Assembly: GCF_000018025.1 (NCBI RefSeq)
Contig: NC_009831.1
Span: 992,001 to 1,056,000 of the forward strand
Direction of reading: 5' to 3'
Length of the DNA: 64,000 nucleotides
Origin: Shewanella sediminis HAW-EB3
Lineage (GTDB): Bacteria > Pseudomonadota > Gammaproteobacteria > Enterobacterales > Shewanellaceae
Both the position numbers and the translations under genes were made by a program. The stretch's first letter is position 1. Every line of letters begins with the position of its first letter. This document shows, piece after piece, positions 19,922 through 28,047 of this stretch. The notes below the pieces were generated by a model. The model was not told the origin of the DNA, made no database searches, and saw nothing but the letters and a program-made list of their open reading frames with translations.

Positions 19922-20023
19922 TTCTGATCTTACTGTATTTGTCTATTCTTAAGACTCTTCTCAGCTTTTATCGCTCCGAAAATCCATCCGGTTCACAGTT
20001 AAACTTTCACGCTTTTTGATTCT

Positions 20024-20040
20024 CTTATACCGATTGGTAT
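20024..20040. repeat. Solo terminal-repeat end (CTTATACCGATTGGTAT)
   Basis: The 17 bases are the exact reverse complement of the left end of the MITE-like element at 56482-56747. No second end was found nearby, so it is probably a remnant. Confidence 0.45.
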
Positions 20041-20123
20041 TAACCCCAACGGAATGTGCTATCTTGAGACTCATCCAATACAGATGGGCACCAAGGTGGC
20101 CAAACACTTTTTAAGGAAGAAAG

Positions 20124-20498
20124 ATGGGATTATTAGATTCACTGATGGGGAATGCATCTGAAGTTAATTTAGAGGAGCTAGCCGAAGAGTTAAATCCAAT
20201 TATGGGCGATAACGAGCAGCTGCACCTAGCCTATAAGGTTATCAGGGACATGTTTGTCTTTACCAATAAACGACTCATCCTGATCGACAAGCAGGGGATG
20301 ACGGGCAAGAAAGTCAGCTATCACTCCATTCCCTATAAGGCTATCACCCATTTCGAAGTTGAAACTGCCGGCCGATTCGATATGGACTCTGAGCTTAAGT
20401 TATGGATCTCGGGTCAGAAAGATCCCTTGGTTAAAGAGCTTAAGAAGGGCACCGATGTGGTCGGTATTCAGAAGACGATCGCAAACTTCTCGCTATAG
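20124..20498 (+). CDS. Bacterial PH-domain protein
   Basis: A 124-residue protein of the bacterial PH-domain family (bPH_1 type): short N-terminal helix, then beta-strand segments DMFVFTNKRLILIDKQG, KVSYHSIPYKAITHFEVETA and ELKLWISG, and a C-terminal helix. These small proteins have a pleckstrin-homology fold, often as oligomers; their role is unknown. A GGAAG ribosome-binding site precedes the ATG. Alone in its transcript. Confidence 0.82.
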   Translation: MGLLDSLMGNASEVNLEELAEELNPIMGDNEQLHLAYKVIRDMFVFTNKRLILIDKQGMTGKKVSYHSIPYKAITHFEVETAGRFDMDSELKLWISGQKDPLVKELKKGTDVVGIQKTIANFSL

Positions 20499-20519
20499 GG
20501 GATTATTGCTAGGAGCTGC

Positions 20520-20561
20520 GGGCTACGGGCTACGGGCTACGAGCTACGAGCTACGAGCCAG
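20520..20561. repeat. Heptamer tandem array (GRGCTAC, five copies plus a partial)
   Basis: Three GGGCTAC and two GAGCTAC units run at exact 7-base spacing from 20520, then a degenerate unit. The array is bracketed by AGGAGCTGC (20511) and GCAGCTCC (20571), an inverted repeat. It lies just after the PH-domain gene. Confidence 0.85.
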
Positions 20562-20610
20562 GAGTTACCAGCAGCTCCCGGCTCTTCCTCTCTTGCCCTT
20601 GAGGCAGTGG

Positions 20611-21843
20611 TTAAGTGCGGCTCTGCCAGTTCCAGCTGGGCTTGCTTAAAATATCCTGACCGACTATCTCCGTCTGCCCCAGCTGCTTATCCAGTTCAAT
20701 CAGATTGCAGTGTTCGAATTCATTGAGGGCGTTGATCAAACGGTTGGCGTGAGAGACGACCCATAGTTGACACTGTTGTGATGCCTTGGCTATCAGACGA
20801 GATAGTGCGGGTAACAGATCCGGGTGTAAACTGGTTTCCGGTTCATTGAGCACCATCAGCTCGGGTGGCCTGGGCGTTAACAGGGCAGCGACGAGCTGCA
20901 GGTACCTGAGTGTCCCGTCGGAGAGCTCAGCCGCATTGAGCGGGCGTAACAGCCCCTCTTGATTAAATCGCACGTTTAACATGCCGTTAGATTCATATTC
21001 GATATGCACTCTGGCGCCGGGGAAGGCATCGCTAACCGCCTCATCGAATCCTGCTCTGTCACCCACCTCAAATATCGTTTGAATAGCCGAAGCCAGATCC
21101 CTGCCATCGTGATGCAATACCGGTGTGCGAGTGCCGAGTCGAGGCTTACGTGCCGGCGCATCACTATCGCTTCGAAAGTGATCGTAGAAGCGCCAGGCTC
21201 TGATGTTATCTCTAAGCTTGATGACCTCCGGCGTACGCTCGGGATCGGCAAGCTCGGTGAAGATGCTGTCACCGTGCTGCATATGTAAATTTAACACCTG
21301 CCAGCCCGCTTGACCGCTATTTTCGGCCCTGTTTTTCACCAAAGCTCCCCGGCGTTCAACCAGTACAGAGGCTGGACGATACTTATTACCGACCCAGATA
21401 GACTCACGTTTTATCTGGGGATCTAAACCAAACAGGGTTGTCGAGTCAGGCTTAGGAAGCCCTAGCTCGATAAGGTAACTGTATTCATCGCCGGCAAACC
21501 CCAGTTTGAGGCGTTTAGCTTGTTGACGAACGGTGGGTTCGATAGCGGTAGTGCCATCGAGCATTCCTTTAGTCACATTTTCTGGCCCGGCCCAGAAGCT
21601 GGAATCCAGCCCACCTTCCAACGCCAGGGCATTAACTACTCCGCCCTGGGCTGTTTGTGCGAGTAAACGCAGCGCTTTATAGAGATTTGACTTACCGCTA
21701 CCATTAGCCCCCGTGACGAGATTGAGTTGTTTAAGAGGCACTCTTATCTCACGTAAAGAGCGGTAATTTTGAATGGCTAAAGTGGTGAGCATAGGTGGTG
21801 AGTTATCTCTGAGATTGAGTTTGCTTGAGGCCGATAGTGACAT
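20611..21843 (-). CDS. AAA/RecF-like ATPase (AAA_21 family)
   Basis: A 410-residue ABC/SMC-type ATPase. The Walker A motif TGANGSGKSNLYKALR is near residue 45 and starts from FKN-like IQNYRSLREI. The signature-like AELSDGTLRYLQLVAALL comes before the Walker B PPELMVLNEPETSLHP, and an H-loop-like LWVVSHANRLI follows. The family includes RecF-like repair proteins and ATPase halves of OLD-type defence systems. No TOPRIM or nuclease partner gene is adjacent, so a defence role is not supported. An internal ATG at 21792 (MLTTLAIQNYRSL) is a plausible start, because the residues before it look non-conserved. Confidence 0.82.
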   Translation of the reverse strand: MSLSASSKLNLRDNSPPMLTTLAIQNYRSLREIRVPLKQLNLVTGANGSGKSNLYKALRLLAQTAQGGVVNALALEGGLDSSFWAGPENVTKGMLDGTTAIEPTVRQQAKRLKLGFAGDEYSYLIELGLPKPDSTTLFGLDPQIKRESIWVGNKYRPASVLVERRGALVKNRAENSGQAGWQVLNLHMQHGDSIFTELADPERTPEVIKLRDNIRAWRFYDHFRSDSDAPARKPRLGTRTPVLHHDGRDLASAIQTIFEVGDRAGFDEAVSDAFPGARVHIEYESNGMLNVRFNQEGLLRPLNAAELSDGTLRYLQLVAALLTPRPPELMVLNEPETSLHPDLLPALSRLIAKASQQCQLWVVSHANRLINALNEFEHCNLIELDKQLGQTEIVGQDILSKPSWNWQSRT

Positions 21844-22124
21844 TTTTTTCTATTGTGAGCCATGGATGGGAGATTAATTTGCATCTATATCTGAGTCCGT
21901 TAGAGATCTGGGCTCAGAACCTTGTCTAAACCTGGGTCTATGGTTATTCGGGAGGCCCTATTCAACGAGCCCTCTTCAATGAGTTCTTTTCAACCAGCTA
22001 TCTTCGACTAAGTCTCCTAGTAATGCGTAGTAACCCTTTCTTAATTAGATTATGCCGCAGCAGGCAATTGTTTGTGTAGGCCTTGGGCATATGACCCACG
22101 CTATGAATTAACCAAATAAGGAAT

Positions 22125-22511
22125 ATGATGAAGAAACTACTTATCGCAGCTTTACTCTCAATGACATCTTTATCGGCTTTAGCTGAGACTATCTATATTA
22201 CAGCGGTTGAACATATCGATTTAGGATCCAGCAGTGCGGGCTCTGGTGCCATGATTGGTGGTGTGACTGGTGCGGTAGCGGGGGATAGCTGGGGCGACAT
22301 TGCGGTGGGGGTTATTGGTGGAGCCATAGTTGGAGATGTGGTTTCCGATAGTCGTGACGGGGTTAAAATTAGCATTGAATACTTAGATGGACGTCAGCGA
22401 GTGGTTATACAAGACGGTAATATAAAGAATTTCCGATTAGGTACTGCAGAACTTGAAGAGATACATCATGGTTCCAGCGTGAAACTAGAAATACGCCCTA
22501 ACCGAAGATAG
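22125..22511 (+). CDS. Exported glycine-zipper protein
   Basis: A 128-residue protein with a signal peptide (MMKKLLIAALLSMTSLSALA). It has a Gly/Ala-rich glycine-zipper segment (SGAMIGGVTGAVAGD, GVIGGAIVGDVVSD; residues 40-70) and a beta-rich C terminus. The pattern recalls SlyB/YmgG-like envelope proteins, but there is no lipobox Cys. AAGGA precedes tandem ATGs at 22125 and 22128. Confidence 0.75.
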   Translation: MMKKLLIAALLSMTSLSALAETIYITAVEHIDLGSSSAGSGAMIGGVTGAVAGDSWGDIAVGVIGGAIVGDVVSDSRDGVKISIEYLDGRQRVVIQDGNIKNFRLGTAELEEIHHGSSVKLEIRPNRR

Positions 22512-22522
22512 ATTACCTTCAC

Positions 22523-22554
22523 CAAGCATGGGAACCTGTTGTTTCCCGTGCTTG
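22523..22554 (+). terminator. Stem-loop after the glycine-zipper gene
   Basis: CAAGCATGGGAA / TTCCCGTGCTTG, 12-bp stem with one G-T pair and an 8-base loop. The T-run after it is weak. Confidence 0.5.
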
Positions 22555-22678
22555 TATCAAGACATTGAATAAAGTGGAGTCATGTTTTGGTTGGGATAAA
22601 GATTGAACCTGTTTTAATGGCTTGATAAGTTAAATATATTAGGGATGTAGGATCGCACCTTAGTCAAAGGAATGACCC

Positions 22679-24313
22679 ATGACACTAAAAACTATTCATT
22701 CACTTCTTTTATCATGCTTTTTGTTAGGGCTCTATCTACCTTCAGCACTCGCTCAAGTTTATAAATGGGTGGACGAAGATGGTGTCGTACATTTTAGTGA
22801 TAAGCCGCCAGTCGAGCAGCCTAAAGAAACAGACTCTCCCTCAAATCAATCAAAACATATATCCGAAAGCAGAGCCGCAGAGCGGTTAGTGTCTAAGTCT
22901 ACTCGTTGGTTTCAAAGTATGAGCCAATCTCAGGGGATCACCTTAACGATTAGACAGTTGCTGCGTCAGCGTAAGTATGAATATCTTAATATTGTGCTGG
23001 AAGATCTGCAGTCAGCTAGCGAATTAAGCTATGACAAGGAACTAGAGCTCTTTACCGCTTATAAAGCCTTCAGGTTGGATAGCAATGCTTACATTAGCTT
23101 ATTGGATGAATGGATAACTTATGACCCCAGTCAATATTATGGGTACTTAGCCAAGGCCGAATATTTTTACGGCGCGGCTTGGCGTGCCAGAGGCACTAAG
23201 GCAATTAAAGATACCAGTGCAGATCAGCTTACAAATATGAAAGAGGTGATGTTAGAAGCTAAAGAACAGCTAGAACTGGTGCAGAATCTTTTCGCTGACT
23301 CCATGGTGAGCTATGGGTTACAGATTGCCATGGCCAATAGTTTAGGCGATGAATCTGAAGTTGCCATCATCGCTAAAAAAGCACTTGAGATAAAACCCGC
23401 ATCATATTATGTCCGAGCAATCTATTTGCGAACGCTTACCCCCAGATGGGGGGGCTCATTTGAGAAGATGGAGCTGTTTTTTAAAGAGAGCTCTGAATTC
23501 ATCAGAGACAATCCAAAGTTGACTCAACTACAAGGTCTCATCTTTCTGGAAGCTGGTCAGCTAGCTTCTTTGCAGAAACGTTATGATCAAGCTGAGAGTA
23601 TTTTTGATCGTGCACTGCTTTACGGAGATAACGATGAAGTGCTGGCAAATCGTGGAAAGAGTCGGTATAGGCAAGGGAAGTATCAAGAAGCTTTAGATGA
23701 TCTAAACCGTGCTATTGGTATGAGTCGAGAGTACGGAGAGTATTACCATTGGCGCGGAAAAATCTATAGCGCAATGAAACAATATAGTAACTCCTTGAGT
23801 GACTTTGAGCGTGCCGCTCAACTTATGCCAAATGATAAAGATCTTAAGCAGCACCGTCAGCGAATAGAAACCTTACTAGCTAAACAGAGTGAGGGTAAAG
23901 CGGTGGCATTCAAGCGTAGTAAGGCATTAGACCAACTTGATGATGCAATAAAAAAAGAGCCAAGCAATGCTTTGCATTATTACAGTCGATCACTCGCTTA
24001 CATAGAGTTAAAGCAATATGACTCAGCAGTGGAAGATCTGAAGAAAGCGATAACGCATAACCCTCATGAATACCAATATTACCTTTCCATGGATTGGCTG
24101 CTAATTAAGAGGAGGGATTGGAAACAAATAATCTATTACTGGGATATCTACCTCAATTTATACCCAAAAGATCATCAAGCCTACCTTGAGCGCAGTGGAG
24201 CATACTTTCATCAAGGTAATATTCAGGCTGCAGCCAGAGATGCAAAAATGTCTGCAAAGCTTGGTAATAAGGAAGCACTGGCTTTCTATGAAGAGTTAAA
24301 ACAGAAGTTATAA
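22679..24313 (+). CDS. DUF4124 and TPR-repeat periplasmic protein
   Basis: A 544-residue protein with a signal peptide cleaved near SALA-QVYKW. The mature N terminus is a DUF4124 domain (VYKWVDEDGVVHFSDKPP). The rest is helical with several TPR units, clearest at residues about 300-390 (AESIFDRALLYGDN, YQEALDDLNRAIG, YSNSLSDFERAAQLMP) and 415-470 (YDSAVEDLKKAITHNP). A scaffold or envelope-assembly role is possible but not shown. Alone; its stop codon lies inside a palindromic terminator. Confidence 0.8.
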   Translation: MTLKTIHSLLLSCFLLGLYLPSALAQVYKWVDEDGVVHFSDKPPVEQPKETDSPSNQSKHISESRAAERLVSKSTRWFQSMSQSQGITLTIRQLLRQRKYEYLNIVLEDLQSASELSYDKELELFTAYKAFRLDSNAYISLLDEWITYDPSQYYGYLAKAEYFYGAAWRARGTKAIKDTSADQLTNMKEVMLEAKEQLELVQNLFADSMVSYGLQIAMANSLGDESEVAIIAKKALEIKPASYYVRAIYLRTLTPRWGGSFEKMELFFKESSEFIRDNPKLTQLQGLIFLEAGQLASLQKRYDQAESIFDRALLYGDNDEVLANRGKSRYRQGKYQEALDDLNRAIGMSREYGEYYHWRGKIYSAMKQYSNSLSDFERAAQLMPNDKDLKQHRQRIETLLAKQSEGKAVAFKRSKALDQLDDAIKKEPSNALHYYSRSLAYIELKQYDSAVEDLKKAITHNPHEYQYYLSMDWLLIKRRDWKQIIYYWDIYLNLYPKDHQAYLERSGAYFHQGNIQAAARDAKMSAKLGNKEALAFYEELKQKL

Positions 24314-24325
24314 CTTCTGTTTTAA
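24301..24325 (+). terminator. Palindromic terminator overlapping a stop codon
   Basis: ACAGAAGTTATAACTTCTGT is a perfect 20-bp palindrome followed by TTTT. The TAA of the TPR gene is in its centre. Confidence 0.65.
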
Positions 24326-24451
24326 CTATGGAAGACTAACAACTCTTTATTGACAAAAATATTTTGAAAGTGTGCTGGATATTGGTGTCTTTATCTTTGA
24401 GTGTGGCTCTCTATAATTGTTGCTAATTCGAACAAGTATAGAGAGTGAATT

Positions 24452-24742
24452 ATGAGTGTATTAACTGTTGTTGCCCGTATCGAAGCGAAACAAGATCGAG
24501 TGGAACTCGTGAGATCTGAGCTGCTGAAACTGATTGAGCCGACACGTAAGGAGCAAGGCTGTCTGCAGTACGATCTGCATCAAGATAACGAACGCCCTGA
24601 ACTCTTTGTGTTTTATGAAGGCTGGGAAAGCAAGGTACTATTGCAGACTCACCTTGCTAGTGGTCATATTGAGGCATACCTGAAAGCCGTTGAGGGGGCG
24701 GTAGCAAGCTTTGTTATCAGCGAGATGACAAAAATTGGCTAA
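24452..24742 (+). CDS. Antibiotic biosynthesis monooxygenase (ABM) domain protein
   Basis: A 96-residue ABM ferredoxin-like protein, similar to YgiN-type quinol monooxygenases: LTVVARIEAKQDRVELVRSE, then CLQYDLHQDNERPELFVFYE and a final AYLKAVEGAV helix. The His in CLQYDLHQD is typical. The substrate is unknown. It converges on csdE. Confidence 0.82.
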   Translation: MSVLTVVARIEAKQDRVELVRSELLKLIEPTRKEQGCLQYDLHQDNERPELFVFYEGWESKVLLQTHLASGHIEAYLKAVEGAVASFVISEMTKIG

Positions 24743-24762
24743 CGATTGGGCGCCATTCGCTT

Positions 24763-25200
24763 CTAAGCTGACGCCTTAATCGCCTTGGCCAAGGCGAACA
24801 ATCCATTGGTGCGAGACGGGCTAAGTTGACCCGTTAATCCTAGCTGGTCAAAGTAGCCCTCTATATCAAAATTGGCTATCTCTTCTGAGCTTTTACCATG
24901 ACAAGCGGCTAGCAGCAGAGCAACCAATCCTTTTACGATACGGGCATCGCTGTCGGCCAGGAAATAATGTTTGTTGTCGATCTTTTGGTGGTACAGCCAG
25001 GCATTACTCTCGCATCCTCTGACTTGAGCCTGTTCTATACGAAACTCCTCGCCTAGCTTAGGCAGAGTTTTCCCAAGCAGCATTATTTGACGATAGCGCT
25101 CTTGCCAATTATTGGCGTTCTCAAACAGAGGTAATATCTCACTGCTGTCGAGTTTCAGTGCTAAAAAAGCTTCTGTGGCGGGCTGTGCAGCTTGACTCAT
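24763..25200 (-). CDS. csdE: SufE-family sulfur acceptor, CsdE type
   Basis: A 145-residue SufE-fold protein that takes persulfide sulfur from a cysteine desulfurase. The acceptor Cys is in QVRGCESNAWLYHQ, near residue 59. The partner desulfurase gene lies just upstream on the same strand, as in csdA-csdE. No sufBCD genes are near, so the Csd system fits better than Suf. A 129-bp heptamer array separates the two genes and sits immediately upstream of this start. Confidence 0.88.
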   Translation of the reverse strand: MSQAAQPATEAFLALKLDSSEILPLFENANNWQERYRQIMLLGKTLPKLGEEFRIEQAQVRGCESNAWLYHQKIDNKHYFLADSDARIVKGLVALLLAACHGKSSEEIANFDIEGYFDQLGLTGQLSPSRTNGLFALAKAIKASA

Positions 25201-25234
25201 ACTTGACCTGAATGCTGTTAATTAAAATAATTTG

Positions 25235-25363
25235 CTAGAACCTAGAACCTAGAACCTAGAACCTAGAACCTAGAACCTAGAACCTAGAACCTAGAACCTA
25301 GAACCTAGAACCTAGAACCTAGAACCTAGAACCTAGAACCTAGAACCTGGAACCTGGAACCTG
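25235..25363. repeat. Heptanucleotide tandem array (CTAGAAC), about 18 copies
   Basis: A continuous 7-bp repeat between csdE and csdA. The last copies change to CTGGAAC. The same unit in the same orientation forms the array at 51181-51299. Because 7 is not a multiple of 3, TAG stops occur in every plus-strand frame, so it is not coding. Confidence 0.97.
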
Positions 25364-25371
25364 AAATTTTA

Positions 25372-26583
25372 TTATAACAGCAACTCTTTTACCGATGTGA
25401 GTGCGGTGATAAAGTTGTCGATATCATCTTTGCTGGTATAGACGCCGACCGACGCTCGACAGCAGCCTTTGATCTGCAGACTCTGCATCAATGGCATGGC
25501 GCAATGATGACCACAACGAACCGCGATACCCTGTTGATCTAATAGTATCCCTACGTCCTGATGATGCTCCCCTGCCAGATTAAATGCCACAGCACCGATA
25601 TTATCCTTATGAGCACCATATAGGGTGATGTCGCCTAACTGCTCGAGTTGTGATTGTAAGTAACAGATTAACTCACTTTCCTGCCTGGCTGTTTCAACGC
25701 TCGGCAGTTCATCGATAAAGGCAATGGCTTCGCCCAGACCTATCACTTCGGCGATCGGCGGTGTTCCCGCTTCCAGCCTGTTCGGCAGAATGTTGAATTC
25801 GGTTGCCTCGAAGCTGACGGATTTGATCATCTCACCGCCGCTTATCAAGGGGGCAAGGGTATCTAATATTTCATAACGGCCATAAAGCACGCCAAGCCCC
25901 GTCGGGCCATACATTTTATGGGCGGAGAACACGTAGAAATCACAATCGATACTTCGGACATCGACAGCCAGATGAGCAATTGCCTGCGCGCCGTCGACTA
26001 AAGTGAGCGCGCCGGCTTGTTTGGCGCGAGCTATCAGGGAGCTAACCGGATTGAGCGTCCCCAAGGCGTTAGAGACATGGCTCAGTGCGACAATCGCTGG
26101 CTTGTCTCGCAGCAGGGTGTCATAGGCTGTTTCATCTAAGCGGCAATCTTCAGTCAGAGGAATGGGTTTGACAATTGCGCCGGTACGCTGGGCCAACTGC
26201 TGCCAAGGGACGATATTGGCGTGATGGGCCGCGGTATCGATTAGGATTAGGTCGCCCTTTTTAATCTGAGTCGTTAATCCATAGGCCACCATATTGATAG
26301 CTTCGGTGGTGCCGTGAGTGAAGATTACCTCTTCCCGGCGCTCTGCATTGATGAAGCGCCTAAGAGTGTCACGCACCGCTTCATATTGACTCGTGGCCCT
26401 GCTTGACAGTTGATGCGCGGCTCTGTGAACGTTCGCATTATCTTTCTCATAATATTGAACCATGGCATCCAGGACTCGCTTGGGCTTCTGGCTGGTGGCC
26501 GCCGTGTCCAGGTAGCACAGTGGATACCCCTCTAAGGTCTGCTCGAGAGTAGGGAATTGAGCACGCAGCTGGGTAAAGTCCAT
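25372..26583 (-). CDS. csdA: Cysteine desulfurase, CsdA/SufS class
   Basis: A 403-residue PLP enzyme that removes sulfur from cysteine to give an enzyme persulfide and alanine. The N terminus YLDTAATSQKPKRVLDAM, the PLP-lysine motif FVFSAHKMYGPTGLGVLYG (near residue 223) and the active-site Cys region AVRCGHHCAMPLM are all class II (CsdA/SufS). The protein ends within 10 bases of the repeat array. Group II enzymes need a SufE-type acceptor, encoded next door. SufS is the alternative name. Confidence 0.9.
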   Translation of the reverse strand: MDFTQLRAQFPTLEQTLEGYPLCYLDTAATSQKPKRVLDAMVQYYEKDNANVHRAAHQLSSRATSQYEAVRDTLRRFINAERREEVIFTHGTTEAINMVAYGLTTQIKKGDLILIDTAAHHANIVPWQQLAQRTGAIVKPIPLTEDCRLDETAYDTLLRDKPAIVALSHVSNALGTLNPVSSLIARAKQAGALTLVDGAQAIAHLAVDVRSIDCDFYVFSAHKMYGPTGLGVLYGRYEILDTLAPLISGGEMIKSVSFEATEFNILPNRLEAGTPPIAEVIGLGEAIAFIDELPSVETARQESELICYLQSQLEQLGDITLYGAHKDNIGAVAFNLAGEHHQDVGILLDQQGIAVRCGHHCAMPLMQSLQIKGCCRASVGVYTSKDDIDNFITALTSVKELLL

Positions 26584-26605
26584 GGTTTAATCCGCTAGTT
26601 CATAA

Positions 26606-26643
26606 CAAAAAAGGCGTTGTGATCTTCGGAGATCTCAACGCCT
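26606..26643 (-). terminator. Minus-strand hairpin terminator just upstream of csdA
   Basis: AGGCGTTG / CAACGCCT outer stem with an inner GATCT / AGATC stem, followed on the minus strand by T6-7. It lies 23 bases before the csdA ATG and about 137 bases after the tas stop, so it ends tas transcripts or acts as an attenuator in the csdA leader. Confidence 0.75.
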
Positions 26644-26779
26644 ATTGCAAGTGGCTTTTATGTTTGACTCTTAATGAGTCACTCGTCGCATTTTATCTAA
26701 TCAGCCGGAGTATGTTTCAGGACTCCGCTTTTGACTCTGCTTATAACTCAAAGCTTATAACTGTCTTTACTCTTACTTT

Positions 26780-27823
26780 TTACGGGCAAGGTAGTCTATA
26801 AATCTGAGCCAGCTCATCCAGACGAATAAGTAACTCGGGTGAGATACAGGTATTGATGCTGTCGATGTTCTCCTTTAACTGCTCGATACTCGTTGCGCCA
26901 ATGATATTGGAGGCGACAAATTTACGTGAGTTAACGAATGCCAGGGCCATCTGGGCTGGGCTCATATGGAACTCTCTAGCCAACTCGACATAAGCCTTGG
27001 TCGCTTCGAGTGCCATCTGACTGCCGGTATAGCGTGCAAAGCGTTTAAACAGGGTCAGTCGTGCGCCTTCTGGCCATTGGTCATCGAGGTATTTACCGCT
27101 TAGTGCCCCGAATGCCATAGGTGAGTAGGCTAAAAGTGGCACCTCTTCTCGATGGCTTATCTCTGCCATGCCCACCTCAAAACTGCGGTTTAGCAAGTTA
27201 TAGGGATTTTGGACACTAATGACACGGGGGAGATCGTGCTTTTCTGCCAACTGCAGGTACTTCATCAGACCCCAAGGCGTTTCATTGGATACGCCTATGT
27301 AGCGGATTTTTCCTGACTTGACCAAGTCGGCCAATGCTTCAAGCGTGTCTATGATAGGGGTTTGTTTCTCATTATCATCGATCTGTTGATAAGAGAGCTC
27401 ACCGAAAAAGTTAGTGTTTCTGTCCGGCCAGTGGATCTGATATAGGTCTATGGTGTCGATTTGAAGTCGTTCCAGTGAGGCATCGACCGCTTCATGAATA
27501 TTACGCCAGTCCAGGGCCATATTCGGTCGAATATAGTCACTCTTGCCACCGGGGGCCGAGACCTTAGTGGCGATGACAAGATTATTACGATTGCCACTTT
27601 TCTTAAGGTAGTTACCTAATATTCGCTCTGTCTCTCCCTGAGTCTCTGCCTTGGGAGGGACCGGATACATCTCTGCCGTGTCGATAAAGTTGATCCCTTC
27701 ACCTATGGCATAGTCGAGTTGGGAAAAAGCTTCCTGTTGGGTATTCTGCTCACCCCAAGTCATGGTACCTAAGCAGAGTTCACTTACATCAAGGCTGGAA
27801 TGTGGGATACGTCTATATTCCAT
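26780..27823 (-). CDS. tas: Aldo/keto reductase Tas
   Basis: A 347-residue NADP(H)-dependent aldo-keto reductase matching E. coli Tas in length and sequence (RRIPHSSLDVSELCLGTMTW, FIDTAEMYPVPPKAETQGET, LYQIHWPDRNTNFFG, YIGVSNETPWGLMKYL). The catalytic Asp/Tyr/Lys/His set is present (DTAEMY, the Lys in VIATKVS, and IHWP). The natural substrate is not known. GGAG precedes the ATG at good spacing. Confidence 0.9.
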   Translation of the reverse strand: MEYRRIPHSSLDVSELCLGTMTWGEQNTQQEAFSQLDYAIGEGINFIDTAEMYPVPPKAETQGETERILGNYLKKSGNRNNLVIATKVSAPGGKSDYIRPNMALDWRNIHEAVDASLERLQIDTIDLYQIHWPDRNTNFFGELSYQQIDDNEKQTPIIDTLEALADLVKSGKIRYIGVSNETPWGLMKYLQLAEKHDLPRVISVQNPYNLLNRSFEVGMAEISHREEVPLLAYSPMAFGALSGKYLDDQWPEGARLTLFKRFARYTGSQMALEATKAYVELAREFHMSPAQMALAFVNSRKFVASNIIGATSIEQLKENIDSINTCISPELLIRLDELAQIYRLPCP

Positions 27824-27843
27824 AAAATCTCCACTCTATTTTG

Positions 27844-27856
27844 GCGCAAATTGCGC
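27844..27856. promoter_or_regulatory. Short palindrome upstream of tas
   Basis: GCGCAA-A-TTGCGC, perfect 6-bp arms, about 20 bases before the tas ATG and upstream of its ribosome-binding site. It could be an operator; no regulator is identified. Confidence 0.35.
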
Positions 27857-28047
27857 AACGAGAATCATTTGAGGCTAACAAGGTTTTGGGGGAAAGACTA
27901 GATATATTGGAAGGCGGCGGTGCCCATTCGACGGCTTCGCAAGCTTTAGTCTTTTTCAATAGCCCGAAGGGCGTCGTCTTAGGTTCTGCAGCGAAGCGTC
28001 GATTAGCCCTTAGGGCATCGCATTGGTTTATATAGCGAAGCGTCGTC

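Noticed and set aside
20611..21843. OLD/Gabija-type defence ATPase
   Set aside because: The ATPase motifs fit, but there is no TOPRIM domain, nuclease or helicase partner, and neighbours are housekeeping genes.
25235..25363. CRISPR array
   Set aside because: The repeat unit is 7 bp with no spacers and no cas genes nearby; the same holds for 51181-51299.
27841..28035. 64-codon ORF upstream of tas
   Set aside because: It overlaps the tas leader on the opposite strand, has no ribosome-binding site and consists partly of short GCGAAGCGTCG repeats.
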